Of a stretch of DNA of 64,000 nt, positions 1 to 10,679 are shown one piece after another. Under the pieces are notes generated by a model. It did not search any database. It was not told the DNA's origin and was given only the letters and a program-made list of their open reading frames with translations. The position numbers and the translations under genes are program-made. The stretch's first letter is position 1, and every line of letters begins with the position of its first letter. The stretch is from Nyssa sinensis (taxonomy: Eukaryota; Streptophyta; Magnoliopsida; Cornales; Nyssaceae), in NCBI GenBank assembly GCA_008638375.1, contig CM018038.1, positions 10,766,740 through 10,830,739 of the forward strand, in the 5' to 3' direction.

Positions 1-1800
1 TAAAAATACTTTCGACTCAATTGAATGAAATTTTCTCGATAAAATTCTGGATGCCCTCAATTTCACTCCCACCTGTAAGCCTTGGATTATGGCATGCATT
101 TCTTCTCCCGAATCGCGAGAGTCTAAACAAGTCCCATATATCCTTTGCCGATGATCTTTTCATCATTACAAACGCTGATATTAGAACAACTTAAACTATC
201 CACGCCATTCTCCAAGACTTCGCTGCTAGATCTAAGCTCTCTCCAAACTATCAAAAGAGCTAAGTTTTATTTTCTAGTGTGGATGATAACACCAAAAATC
301 ATATTTGTTATATCCTTGATATCCAAGATGGCAAGCTTCTGATCAAACACCTAAGAGTTCCCATTGCCTCTTTTAAACTCAAGTTTGATATATGACATCA
401 AAATTTTGGTGGAAATTTTTTTTAAGAAGATCAATAGTTGGGCTAACAAAGCTTTGTCCTATGCGGGGAGACTTCAACTGGTAATATCTATCTTATGTAG
501 CATCTAGGTCTACTGGTCTTCCCTCTTATCCTTCCTAAGAGGATCCATAAAGATATCGACAAGAAGCTTAAAGACTTCCTTTGGTCTCGAAGGACTGGTA
601 ATTTTTCCCTTACTAAACTAAATTGGCTAGTTATTTGTACTCCTAAATGTGAAAGCGGTCTAAGTATCAAGAGAATTAAAGACTAGAATGAAGCCCTCAT
701 CCTCCACCACGTCTGGTGTATTTTCTTTAAGATGGACTCCCTTTAGATCAAATGGATCCATAAATATAGGATAAAAAGCTAAATGGTTATGGGAAATTAA
801 ACCCAATGGCAACAGTAGCTGATGCTGGAGACAGCTTCTCAAAATAAGGGATAAAGCAAAACATTTTATGTTCTATAAAATAGGAGATGGAAGAGATACC
901 TTCCTATGGTTTGATCAATGGCTCCCCAATGGTCCCCTAAAGGACCAATGCCCTCTCTCCTCATGGAGATTTTCTAATGCGAAAGTCTTTGAAGTGATCT
1001 CTAATGGCATTTGGCAGTGGGCTCGTCACTTCAATGGCATAAAAAAAATAGGCTAATTTCATTCTTGACCAAAGGGTCAGAGACTCCATTTATTGAAAGA
1101 TATCCAAGACAAGCACTTACTCAACCTCCTCTACTTGGAATGAGCTGAGGGGGAGATCTTTGACTCTCTTTAGGAACAAAATCATTTGGTTTAATGGGTC
1201 CTACCCTAGGCATGCCTTCATTCTTTAGCTCATGTGGAGGGATATATTTCAAACCAGGGATAACTTTTGTAGTGGGAAATTGTTAATCAGAACATCTGCC
1301 CTGTATGGAAGCTCAATCCTAAATCAACCTCCCATATTTTCTTCACTTGCCCATTATCGAAAAGGATATGGCTTCAAATCATGCAAAAATGCCTTGTTAT
1401 TAGTTCTCTAGTTAGTTGCCAAAGAGTACAAAATTGGTATATCTCCATCTATAAAGGTAAATCTTTTTACTCAAATGTGCTAAAATGGTTTTTGGCTGCG
1501 GCAGTCTATAAGAATCTGAGAGCCTTTACTAACAAGGATCGAATTGCTAACTTTATGTTGGAAGAGATAGCTAGGGTGGTCTGGCTCAAAATGCTTTCTC
1601 ACCCTAGCTTTAGACACTCATCTCTTAATTGGTATATCTTTAGATCCTAGCGTAGCTTAATGCTCCCTTGTTTGCCCTTCGTGTGTGAAGGATTATTTTG
1701 CCCCTTTTGTAGGTTGCCGTTTGTGTTGTTTTGTTATGGTTGCGTGCCTTTTCTTCTATATATTTTCATTTACAAATAAATATATATATATATATATATA
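1..1800 (+). mobile_element. 3' part of a degenerate L1-type LINE (ORF2)
   Basis: This is the 3' portion of a non-LTR retrotransposon whose 5' part lies left of the window. The reverse-transcriptase catalytic box reads FADD at 144-155 within SFADDLFIITNAD. Downstream come broken frames typical of plant L1 ORF2: a GRLQLV-like segment near 465-485, GDGRDTFLWFDQWLPNGPL at about 880-937, and a zf-RVT-like HIFFTCPLSKRIW stretch near 1,334-1,375. That last stretch runs into an open frame ending at 1,650. Several stops and frame changes separate these blocks, so no functional enzyme is encoded. The end is a TA-rich tract at about 1,779-1,802. The L1 assignment rests on the order of domains; the exact 3' boundary and a target-site duplication were not resolved. 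Confidence 0.82.
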
Positions 1801-1849
1801 TATTACAATCAAGAACCGACCAACATAGTTTACCAACAAATCCAAATCA

Positions 1850-1998
1850 GGAACCATCAAAAGCAACCCAACCCAACCCAATCCAGCCGACTAGGTGGAA
1901 ATAATACTCATATCCTCCTAACGGGAGAGTGATACTTGAACATATAACCTCTCCAATGGGGGGGATCTTGAGTGACCAATTGAGCAAGCCCCAGTTGG
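1850..1998 (-). mobile_element. tRNA-derived SINE
   Basis: Read on the minus strand, this segment has the two internal RNA polymerase III promoter boxes of a tRNA-derived SINE. The A box resembles TTGCTCAATTGGT (+ coordinates 1,975-1,987) and the B box resembles GTTCAAGTATC (1,931-1,941), at tRNA-like spacing. A body of about 80 bp follows and ends in a TGGGT-repeat region. It lies just beyond the LINE tail. It is too diverged from a folded tRNA to be a tRNA gene. The family was not identified and the ends are approximate. Confidence 0.55.
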
Positions 1999-2869
1999 TT
2001 GACTGGAGTGGATTGGTCCTTGATTTTGTTTGTATACAACCTTTATGAGGGGTGTAAAAAAGTCCTCAAACCGAAATGGCAGGCCGGGCCAACTCCAAAA
2101 TTTTTTTTTTTTTGGTCAAATTTTGGAGGGCTATGTCCAACTCTTAGGTCCGCCGCTGATTGTAAAAAATTAATTATTCTAAAAGAAAATTTAGAGCAAT
2201 AAAAAAATCAAAAATGATAAAATTAATTACACATCATTACATTAATAAATAATTAACAAGTAAAATGTTAAAGTACAATAAATAAAATTTTAAAATGTTA
2301 GAATTGATCAATGATTTAGTCGTTTGAATGGAAAGTAAGGAGATAAGCATTTAAATATATATATATATATATATGTATAAGAAGAGTTAATTATTTTTTA
2401 ATATTTACATGTATTGTATCAGTATGAGGCACGAAAAGAAAGGAAAAGTGAAAGTAAAAGCTAAATAACGAAAAAGTGAAGTAAAAGGTAGACATTCATT
2501 TGTCAAGTTTGAAATAAATTAAGTATTGGTAGTAATAATAATGAAAATCCTTTGAATTGAAAAGTAAAAAATAATTGTTTCATGCTTTAGTCATTCCTCT
2601 ACACAGCATCCACTTCGTTGCAACCACAATCTATCTATATATAGATTTAAGCTAACCGGTGTGTAACAACATATGCATTGGTCTAGAAGTGTGTCATAAG
2701 ATTCTCACAATTACCTTTGTAAAGAATTGATATATTATATTGAATCCAAATTATAAATTTGATATTCGACTCACAAGGATTCGAGTAGTGCCTAAAGTGC
2801 TCTATATGGATGCAAATTTTATTGTATAGAATGCAAAACTCGTAACTTTTATAAAGAAATTCGTCACTG

Positions 2870-2906
<37 letters not shown>
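1999..2906. other. AT-rich intergenic DNA, no gene seen
   Basis: No coding region is supported here. It contains a T-run near 2,101-2,113, a TA microsatellite at about 2,358-2,374 and a longer TA tract at 2,872-2,906 into which the TRIM element inserted. The remainder is AT-rich, low-complexity sequence with stops in all frames. Confidence 0.6.
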
Positions 2907-2911
<5 letters not shown>

Positions 2912-3041
2912 CTGCACTTTTTCGTCCTGGCACATAGTAGGCTCCGCGTGCATCATATTGTCCGTTTTGGGCTTAAGAGCCCTCACGGCTTTGTTCTTCC
3001 TCGGCGGAAAAGGCCTGATGCAAGGGAGAGGACGACTGGGG

Positions 3042-3084
3042 CTTATAAGCGACGCCAGTGCCCGACTCCTATTCGATGTGGGAC
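3042..3084 (-). promoter_or_regulatory. snRNA-type USE plus TATA box in the left TRIM LTR
   Basis: On the minus strand the LTR has GTCCCACATCG (+ 3,074-3,084), which matches the plant snRNA upstream sequence element consensus RTCCCACATCG. A palindromic TATA box, CTTATAAG, lies at + 3,042-3,049. Exactly 24 bases separate them. In plant snRNA genes that spacing is known to specify RNA polymerase III, while about 33-34 bases specify polymerase II. Activity is inferred, not shown. Confidence 0.6.
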
Positions 3085-3313
3085 TTAAAGTGACACAATA
3101 GCTACTCCCCCCAACCGGGACTAGTGGAGCACGGGAACGAGGCACATGGCCCAAGCATTCCCACAAACGGCGCCAAATTGATGCTGCACTTTTTCGTCCT
3201 GACATATAGTAGGTTCCGCGTATATCATATTGTTCACTTTGGGCTTAAGAGCCCTCACGACTTTGTTCTTCTTGGGCAGAAAAGGCCTGATGCAAGGAAG
3301 ATGACGACTTGGA

Positions 3314-3356
3314 CTTATAAGCGACGCTAGTGCCCGACTCCTATTCGATGTGGGAC
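3314..3356 (-). promoter_or_regulatory. snRNA-type USE plus TATA box in the right TRIM LTR
   Basis: This is the same pair as in the other LTR: GTCCCACATCG at + 3,346-3,356 and CTTATAAG at + 3,314-3,321, again 24 bases apart. Both boxes and their spacing are kept although the two LTRs differ at many other positions. Confidence 0.6.
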
Positions 3357-3372
3357 TCAAAGTGGCACAACA

Positions 3373-4392
3373 ATATATATAATGACTTAAAACTTAATTA
3401 GTTCGAAAAAGACAACTAACCATATTCTTTAAAAATTGACACACATTTGAACAAATAATTGTTTATTGTTCGGATGGTGCAATGCATTCAAATGGTACTA
3501 GGACGCATTCAAACAATTAATTGAGGTACTGTTTATTCAACATTTCAGTTTCGAATTTTAACTTTGTACCAAGTATCTAAAGGACATAATTACGCATCTT
3601 TTTAAGCCTATAATCAAAATTAAAAAAAGTATTTAACTTATATATCATAAAACTATAAATCCTATGAGAATCACTGAAACGCACACCCATCTTACAAATG
3701 CACCTAATATGATTGCATGACTTATATGTTTGTTCGTACCTTTCTTGTAACAATTCTAAAGCTTCAAGATGTTATCAATATTCTTCATCTTCAAAAGTAT
3801 CCAACTGTAATTAAGTCTGTCTTGATCAAGTCTTCACGAACGTAATTAACTAATGTCTTACTAGTAATGAGACTCAACTAGCCTAATAATTATAGACTTA
3901 AAAAAAAAATTGAAATAAATTTCCAACACATAAAATGAAAAGAAAATTTTTACAATAGTTCTAATACAAATTTTCCTCGGAAGTTTGTAAGGGGACAAAT
4001 AGTTACATGCCGACTTTTTAGCTTAAAACACATTCCTATACATACTCTTTTTTATACAAGCGATGTGAAGATGAGGAAATCATAATTATGTGTGTGTGTG
4101 TATGTGTGTGTGTGTGTGTGCACTTATTCAAACTCAAGGTCGTATGTATGAGAGAAATAGATTTTTTCATTAATCTCAGATAGGCCAACTTTACTAACAC
4201 ACCCCTATACTTTTAAAGTTGACAAAAATACCTTTTTATGTGTCACAAATCAAATTTAGTTAACAGATATAAACTAAGTGATATCCTTCTCAACTTTTAA
4301 ATTATAAAATAATAAATTAAAAATAAGTGAAAGTTCATGGAGTTCTGTATAAATTTTTTTTCCATATGTTTATCATCTATTTTTTAAGAGGG
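3373..4392. other. AT-rich intergenic DNA with a GT microsatellite
   Basis: No gene is supported. An imperfect GT/GTAT microsatellite lies at about 4,089-4,121. The rest is AT-rich with short unrelated frames. Confidence 0.55.
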
Positions 4393-4515
4393 AATTATTT
4401 GGCATGGTAACATTATTCCACTATGGTGTGGAGGTCAGGAGTTTAGTCACGGAAATAGTTAGGTAAGGCTACAAACATTTAATCCTCCCTGAATCCTTTG
4501 TCAAAAATTGAACTT
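4393..4515 (+). mobile_element. degenerate Au-like SINE
   Basis: A B-box-like stretch (GGAGTTTAGTCACGG, near 4,436-4,450) is followed by GGAAATAGTTAGGTAAGGCT. That order, a tRNA-like head and then a GGAAA...GGTAAGGCT body, is characteristic of the Au SINE family of flowering plants. The CCTCCCTGAATCC stretch near 4,485 fits the Au tail. The head is degenerate and no target duplication was identified. Confidence 0.5.
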
Positions 4516-5260
4516 TAGAATTGCTATAAGAAATTTTTAAGTGTTCAAGAACTACACTACAATTGGGAATGGCTTCAACATGTGTACTAGACATGGTCCT
4601 AAATATGGGTTCAAGGCATGTACGAAACATTCTACTAAATACAATATTCATCCCTGCCAACAAATGAGAATACCACAACTCTGTATTTAAGATATAATGA
4701 AACCTACAAAAAGCAGTGGCCAAGCCACCTTATAGGTAGGGGGCAATGGCCTTTCCAAACTTTTAAAATGTTGATTTTTTACAGAAATGTTTTCAAAACA
4801 TTAGTATATGCCCCCCCTCCCCACCATTTTTTTTATTATATATTTTCACAAAATACCTCTTTTAAATTATTTTTTTTCTTGCCCGCTATGTCCATGATCT
4901 AAACCCACCACTAACAAAAAGTGCATACTATTTGCAAGGTGCACCTTTAAAGAGAGAATTTATAATATCGACTCAAGAATAGATAACCAATTTATAATTC
5001 TTTTTCTATTGAGTAACAAAACTCAGAAAATATTTACAAAAAAATAAAATTAAGGAACAAGTCTAAGTGATAGTATTTGAATATCCACTAGAATTTTGTT
5101 CGGAAAAAAAAAATGTGAATGCATTTCGTAGATTGATGTAACGTGCTTTGCACCAGCTAGCGCCGACCTATCCAGATAAACTAACCCATTAGTTATGAAG
5201 TAAATGCTTATAGCACCCTACGGGGCGGAGTCAGAATATATATATATATATATATATATA
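4516..5260. other. AT-rich intergenic DNA, no gene seen
   Basis: No coding frame or transposon terminus is convincing. The stretch around 4,715-4,915 has C- and T-rich runs with no assignable family. A TA microsatellite closes the interval at about 5,237-5,260. Confidence 0.5.
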
Positions 5261-5425
5261 TCAGGTGGGAAATATTTTTTCTCAAGTTAAAAGAAAAGTC
5301 TTCTAAAAAATGACTCAAGTCTTTGAGAGTTTATTGTTGTATTGAATTTCGTTGCATCTGAATTAGGTGAGTCCAAAAAATTGGGGTGAGCAAAGTTGAA
5401 ACTTACACAATAATCCTCTTTTAAA

Positions 5426-5462
<37 letters not shown>

Positions 5463-5641
5463 ATCTATCTATCAGGTGGGAAATATTTTTTCTCAAGTTA
5501 AAAGAAAAGTCTTCTAAAAAATGACTCAAGTCTTTGAGAGTTTATTGTTGTATTGAATTTGGTTGCATCTGAATTAGGCGAGTCCAAAAAATTGGGGTGA
5601 GCAAAGTTGAAACTTACACAATAATCCTCTTTGAAACTTAG
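5261..5641. repeat. 169-bp segment duplicated in tandem with TA/CTAT spacers
   Basis: The segment 5,261-5,429 recurs almost unchanged at 5,473-5,641, starting TCAGGTGGGAAATA and ending with AAACTTA. Each copy is preceded by a TA microsatellite (about 5,237-5,260 and 5,430-5,460), and the second spacer adds a short CTAT run. Only a few substitutions separate the copies, so the duplication looks recent. No coding function is visible. Confidence 0.85.
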
Positions 5642-7423
5642 TTGCACATTACAGAAATTTCATTTGATCAGGAAAACTGAAAAGTCAAACAATTATTTAA
5701 AATCGGCATAGTTTCAAAGCACAATAATCGAAGTAGTTGTTATATTTACCCAATACAATAATTTTCTGATAAAATTCTCTTAATGTACACGTCTTTGCTT
5801 TCATCTCGTATTCAAACTTTGACTGGGGATGAGACCCATCATCATGGTGTTCATTTGCAAGGCCCATCATCAGGGAGTTTATTAGCAAAATCACATGAGC
5901 ACACAGGCTTGAGGATTAAAATATTATTCTTATTGATTTTGACAGTTGTGGTTAATGGGGGTTACGTGAAGGCTTTTGCCATCACTCGTAGAAGATGAAG
6001 ATGAGACTGTCTAGAAACTCAACTTCTAAAATCCGAGGTGCTTCACAGCATTATGATGGTTGTTGCCTCACATTTTCCACGTGCTTCAAATGTTTATCTA
6101 CCACGTTTCTCTCTACCTTTCTTTTCTTCCCATTCTCCTTTTTTTTATTTTTTTCCCTTTAATTTGGACACGACAAAAATTCATTAGACGAATTTTTCCC
6201 ATGGCACAACATTATTCCGTAATTGTATGCCTTCAAATAAATATCATACAATTATTTAATTTTAATTAAAAGTAAAATAAAAAAAATACTCGTGTATTAC
6301 TTACGTGATAGATTGTCTATTTTGAAGGAAGAAATTGATCTATTTTAGATGAATGTATAATTTTTTCATACAGTATGTTACAATGGATGGAATTTTTTTT
6401 CTAAAGTGATAATTTTTAAACGAGCCACATCATTATGTTTAAAAGTTTTTTATAAATTTTTTTATATGTTACATTACTCATTAAACTTCTTTTGTTTTCT
6501 GAAAATTAAAGTGATGGAGCGCAAGTTATGAAGTGGGCTGCCGGCTTTAACATTAAACTAACAAATTCCAATCTATGAAAAGTCGTTAAATTTTATGTGT
6601 GTATAGTATAATCTAAAGTGAAAGTTTGAGATGAATAAAAGTCTAACTCTTCAAAAAAGTCTTCATAAAAATTTTAGAAAAAAAAACTCAATTCTTTTAA
6701 TTTTCGTATTATTGTCATTTTAATTGCTATCTTTTTAGATAAAAAACGACATTAATAATAATTTTGTATTACCTAATTTATATTTATGTAAATGCAATTA
6801 CAGAATATTGCTCAATTTTTCATTATTTTACAACTCTATGAAGTTTTATTCAATATACATATTTCTCCTATTATAACACCGTTATAGTTTTATATTACAA
6901 TATATATATATATATATATATAAGAAACAAAGAATTAAATATATTTTATATTTAGTAATGTTTTATAATTTTAACATTAAAGATAAAAAACTTCATTCAG
7001 AGTTGTCACTTTTTTGCTTTGAGCTTCAAGTTTCATGTCTTGAGTTGACCCTATTATGAACATTAAAATCACTAACAAAGAAAACAAGTTCTCAATGAAG
7101 AATCAAACTCCAAGATTTTTATTAATTAATAATGCGATTTTTCCTTAGATTTATGGTCTATTTATAATCAAATATAAAGATTATTAAAAATATCCAAATT
7201 AAGTTTGATTCGAAAAGAAAAACTATAGGTCCCTGCCTTATTTCTTGACAAAAATAACTTTTTTTCCAAAAACATGTAGAAAACAATTCTCTTCTTTCCA
7301 ACCTACGCCTCATCAATGCTATGTCATCACTTTTTAATTTTGAGACTTTAAGATTAAATAACTTCCAATATATAAATCTATTTTTCATAAAAATTATATA
7401 TGTGGATTCTAAATAACTTTTAG
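5642..7423. other. AT-rich non-coding DNA upstream of the first ATR exon
   Basis: No exon, RNA gene or transposon end could be supported. A TA microsatellite lies at about 6,901-6,922. The interval may be an intron of the ATR locus or intergenic DNA; no further upstream ATR exon was recognised. Confidence 0.5.
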
Positions 7424-7675
7424 GATGCAAATAAGCTTGCTTATAAATTTACTTGTGAAAGAGAGAAAGAATATGTTGATTATATGCACAAATCGCTTCT
7501 TTCATTTGTTGAATTTCTGAAACCTCTCGGTGGCAAAGCTAATTCATTAAGACCGGAAGTTGCCTTAACTGCTCTTAGCATGCTTGGCATTGTTTTCTGT
7601 AAATACCCACGGGCAAATTTTTTTGTTTGCATTTTTCAGCAGATGCTTGAGTGGATCCCTTGGATAAGTGAGCAG
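7424..7675 (+). pseudogene. ATR: ATR checkpoint kinase gene fragment, exon A
   Basis: This 84-codon open exon is bounded by an AG acceptor at 7,422-7,423 and a GT donor at 7,676. Its product starts DANKLAYKF and ends MLEWIPWISEQ. I recognise it by comparison with plant ATR, the PI3-kinase-like kinase that senses replication stress and single-stranded DNA with its partner ATRIP. It belongs to the alpha-helical HEAT-repeat region N-terminal of the UME domain. The exon itself is intact. The donor is phase 0 while the next recognised exon needs phase 1, so a short intervening exon is missing or was not recognised. The Tat retrotransposon begins 45 bp after the donor. It is called a pseudogene because of lesions further downstream. 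Confidence 0.7.
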
Positions 7676-7720
7676 GTAGGTTGTTATTTGTGGACTACTC
7701 ATTAACTTGCTCTATGTTAT

Positions 7721-8279
7721 TGATGCTGCAATTTTCTGATCCGTCAAGGCTTTGTCCTTCGTCACTGTAAAGTCTGAAAGGATGGGGGTCAAAGTGCCGT
7801 CGGGATGGCTCCGGCGGTAGCCACTCCGATGATGAAGTTAGTAGTATAAGCAAAACTCAAAGTAAAAGTCAAAGAAGTGATCCCCTTTCAATGTACCTTA
7901 AGGGTTGTAATTATAGGCTGATTGTCTGCCAAAGTGGGTAGGAGTTGGTGGAGTAAAATCTGGAATTTACTATTGTTTGACGGTGGCAGTCTCATCATGA
8001 TCACTTGCCTCACTGTTTTATAGGGCTACCTGCTTCACATCGTCGTCCGTCCCATTGTTCCGAGGTCGGTAGGCCAAAATGATGATGACGACAAGGTCGG
8101 TATTGTTGAGACTGGTATTACTGAGGTCTGTATTCCTAAGGTCGGTACCTGTGAGAAGTAGCCCTTCCGAGTCCCCTAGTCCGACGTCAGATCGGTATGA
8201 CTAGTTACTTCGTGACTTGCACACAGTAAATCCAGACACGTGTCAAGTTTTGGTTAGTTTGCATATTTTTTACATATCA
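7721..8279 (-). repeat. 3' LTR of the Tat retrotransposon
   Basis: This 559-bp LTR starts TGATATG on the minus strand and ends TGCAGCATCA. It aligns with 28,946-29,524 over its whole length, with many substitutions and small indels. A polypurine tract abuts its 5' end at + 8,280-8,296. Confidence 0.88.
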
Positions 8280-8300
8280 GCTACTCCCCCCCCCCTCTCG
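8280..8300 (-). promoter_or_regulatory. polypurine tract of the Tat element
   Basis: On the minus strand a run of Gs followed by AGTAGC sits immediately before the 3' LTR start. This is the expected primer for plus-strand DNA synthesis. The GGGGGGAGTAGC end is identical to that of the TRIM at 3,101-3,112. Confidence 0.8.
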
Positions 8301-8736
8301 AGCCTTAGTTCTAAGCACGCGTACAGAACTCAGGCCAGGGTTCCTGAAGGCTCACGTATACAGCAATTAATGTACCGTTTCGTATTTCGAAGGGACAAGA
8401 GCCGTAATGGCTTAATTACCATGCGTATTGTCGTTTCGGCAATCGAGGTCATTAATTATTCAGCCGTTATTCGATTTTCAAGGCATTAAATGATGTCTCT
8501 GCCGCCTCTTTCAAATAGCGAGGATGGCCATTTGACATTCGTTTAGAATTTTCATATATCCTCTAAGCATTTTCGAGCAATTTCTAGCAATTCTAGTGCA
8601 ATTTTTGGCAACGCAGTGCGATCACCACCGTTTGACCCTCTTCCCTTCAAATATCCGGTAATTTCCCTTTCTTTCACCTTCTAATTGTTATTCTTCTTCT
8701 CTTTTACCCACTTCCCTTATTTTTTGTTTCCTATCA

Positions 8737-10560
8737 TGTCGGACTCCGGCACCCATTCTGACAATAGGGAAGTTAGAGAAATCTCAGATATGGATAGTGA
8801 TAGTGTTTCTCCTTCTGAGTCTAGTCAAGAGTCTAGGGATAGGGAGACCAGTACCTCAAGTCGATCCTAGAGAGAGGAGGAGGAGAGTGCTATCACTAAG
8901 GGGGTGCTAAAAACCCTTAAAAAATAATATATGTTCCCAAAAAATGTGTCCTGTAGGGTTCCTAGATAGCTTGATCGTCCCTCCAACATTAAGTGAGAGG
9001 AGATCTGTGCCTATCATGAGTGGTTCGAGATAGGCGTACAATTTCCTCTGTATCCCCTCCTGAACGAGATGAATATAAACAACTAGAGGCAACTGATGGC
9101 CTTTTTAGTATTAGGCCATAAGAATGGGGTCCAAGTAAATCTGGACCTCATCCGGAGTCAGATGGACATGAAGTACCACAGGTCGGTGGGACTTTACTAC
9201 ATGTCCTTTGACCAGTGGTTCAGACTTTTGACTTCAGTACCCACTTCTAACAAGACGTGGAAAAAGTGAAATTTCTTTGTCGGGGGAGGTTGGGAGCATG
9301 AAGACTTTGAGAACCGGCTCAGTCTCTTTCCTCGACATATCGGCCCTAAGAGTAAGACTCTAGATCTGTACATGGTAGTTTTTCCTTATTCTTTTTCTTA
9401 CTCTGATCATCTTATTTCCAGTTATTTTTCACGTTGTTTTGCAGATAAGAAATCTTGGAGGAGACCGACCTTCACTCCCGAGCTCCAAGAGAGGTATTGT
9501 CATTTGCTGCAGCCGCTCCACCAACCTCACGATCAAATCTTATCTCCGGAGAATTTTATGGAGCCGAATCTAGTGAAGTGCCAGGCTGTACCCTTGAAGA
9601 AGTCGGTGCTGGCCGGCTATATTCCAAGCACCAAGAAGAAGGTCGGGGGCCCGTCTTCTTCTACTATCGGCCCTCCAACTCAAAAGAAGAAAAGGACGGA
9701 AGCCAGGGCATCCCAACCTGTTGAGGTGAATGCTGCCCCTGCCGTGTCGGTCTCGCCACCTCCACCTCCGACCTTTCCTCAGGGGGCCATACCGCCTTCT
9801 TCTTCGGGGGCGTGCTCAGTACCCCGAAGCATAGAAAGACCGAACTTGGTTCCTCTTGTCGTATCCAGTGCTTCTTTTGGGGCAGAAGCAGTGAAGCTGG
9901 CCTTCGAAACGTCGTTTGCCTCATCCTTCGAGGGTATGAGTGCACGACAAATCACCGTAGACCTCATAATGGGTCATGCAAGGGTAAGTGTTTATTGTAA
10001 AAAGTTTTTTGTTTACTCATTCCTTTCTCTTTTCTAACTCTTCTACTTTATCATTTGCAGGCTTCTCAGGCGATGGCTATCTTTTTGGATCATCCAGAAG
10101 GCGTCCAAAGGGTGAAGCATCTTTAAACCGAGCTGGAGACCTCCCGCGCCGAGCTTGAGTCATCTCGAGCTTCTGTTCGTTCTTTGAAGGAGAAATGCGA
10201 GTCCCTCGATGGGAGGTACAAGGAGGCAATGCTTGCCCTGAACTCAATGCTTATCTAGAGGAACAAGTCGGCCCAACGCGCGAAAGGGTTGAAGAAACAG
10301 CTCGAAGATGCGGAGGTGGCGACAGCTCAAAAATTAGAAGAGGCCCGAGTGGTGGGCAAGGCTGAGTTGATGGATCAGGTCAACTTAATGGGGCGTGAAT
10401 TCGTGGATATTGGGTACCTTTTTCAGGAAGAGGATCCAAAAGTTCTATCCTGAACTGGACATCTCCGGGGTGGATGACGTGGAGGTAGAAGAATCATTGC
10501 CAAACTCCCCCGAGCTCACTCTAGACCAACCAGCTGAGGTGCCGTTATTGAAGATGTAGT
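8737..10560 (+). pseudogene. antisense ORF (aORF, Transposase_28-like) of the Tat element
   Basis: A gene runs opposite to gag-pol between integrase and the 3' LTR. It starts at 8,737 (MSDSGTHSDNREV), with an acidic, serine-rich N-terminus, then frames encoding GVQFPLYPLLNE and YYMSFDQWF near 9,040-9,230. Those resemble the plant 'putative gypsy type transposon' domain (PF04195). Two introns look plausible: GT near 9,374 to AG at 9,443-9,444, and GTAAGTG at 9,983 to TTGCAG at 10,055-10,060. The middle exon is lysine- and proline-rich (STKKKVGGPSS), and the last exon (10,061-10,450) is a probable coiled coil of the LETSRAELESSRA type. Stops at several places make this copy non-functional. Antisense ORFs of unknown role are known in Tat elements. 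An AATAAA-like signal follows near 10,636. Confidence 0.7.
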
Positions 10561-10679
10561 GCCTATTTTTGCGGTGCCTCCAGCTACTTTAGATTAGGTC
10601 TTTCCTTGTAATCTTTAGCCTTTTCGGGCTTCATTAATAAAAAGTAATTGTTCTTTATCGCTTTTTGTGTGGATCTGAA

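Larger units (their letters stand above)
2907..3372 (-). mobile_element. TRIM (terminal-repeat retrotransposon in miniature)
   Basis: Two 194-bp direct repeats (2,907-3,100 and 3,179-3,372) flank a 78-bp internal domain, giving a complete 466-bp element. On the minus strand the 5' LTR starts TGTTGTGCC and ends TGCAGCATCA, so it has TG...CA ends. The 3' LTR start has mutated to TA. A primer-binding site TGGCGCCGTTTGTGGGAA lies 3 bases inside the 5' LTR (+ 3,158-3,175); it resembles the tRNA-Asp-type sites of Ty3/gypsy elements. A polypurine tract ending GGGGGGAGTAGC abuts the 3' LTR (+ 3,101-3,112). Both flanks read atata, consistent with a 5-bp target duplication inside a TA microsatellite, though weak as evidence there. 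It has no coding capacity, so its movement needs enzymes supplied by another element. Confidence 0.85.

Noticed and set aside
1931..1987. A functional tRNA gene
   Set aside because: A- and B-box-like sequences are present but no cloverleaf with acceptor stem can be formed; a SINE explains it.
2907..3372. Cassandra-type TRIM with 5S RNA sequence in the LTR
   Set aside because: No 5S gene or its internal promoter boxes are visible in the LTRs; the promoter signal is a USE plus TATA box.
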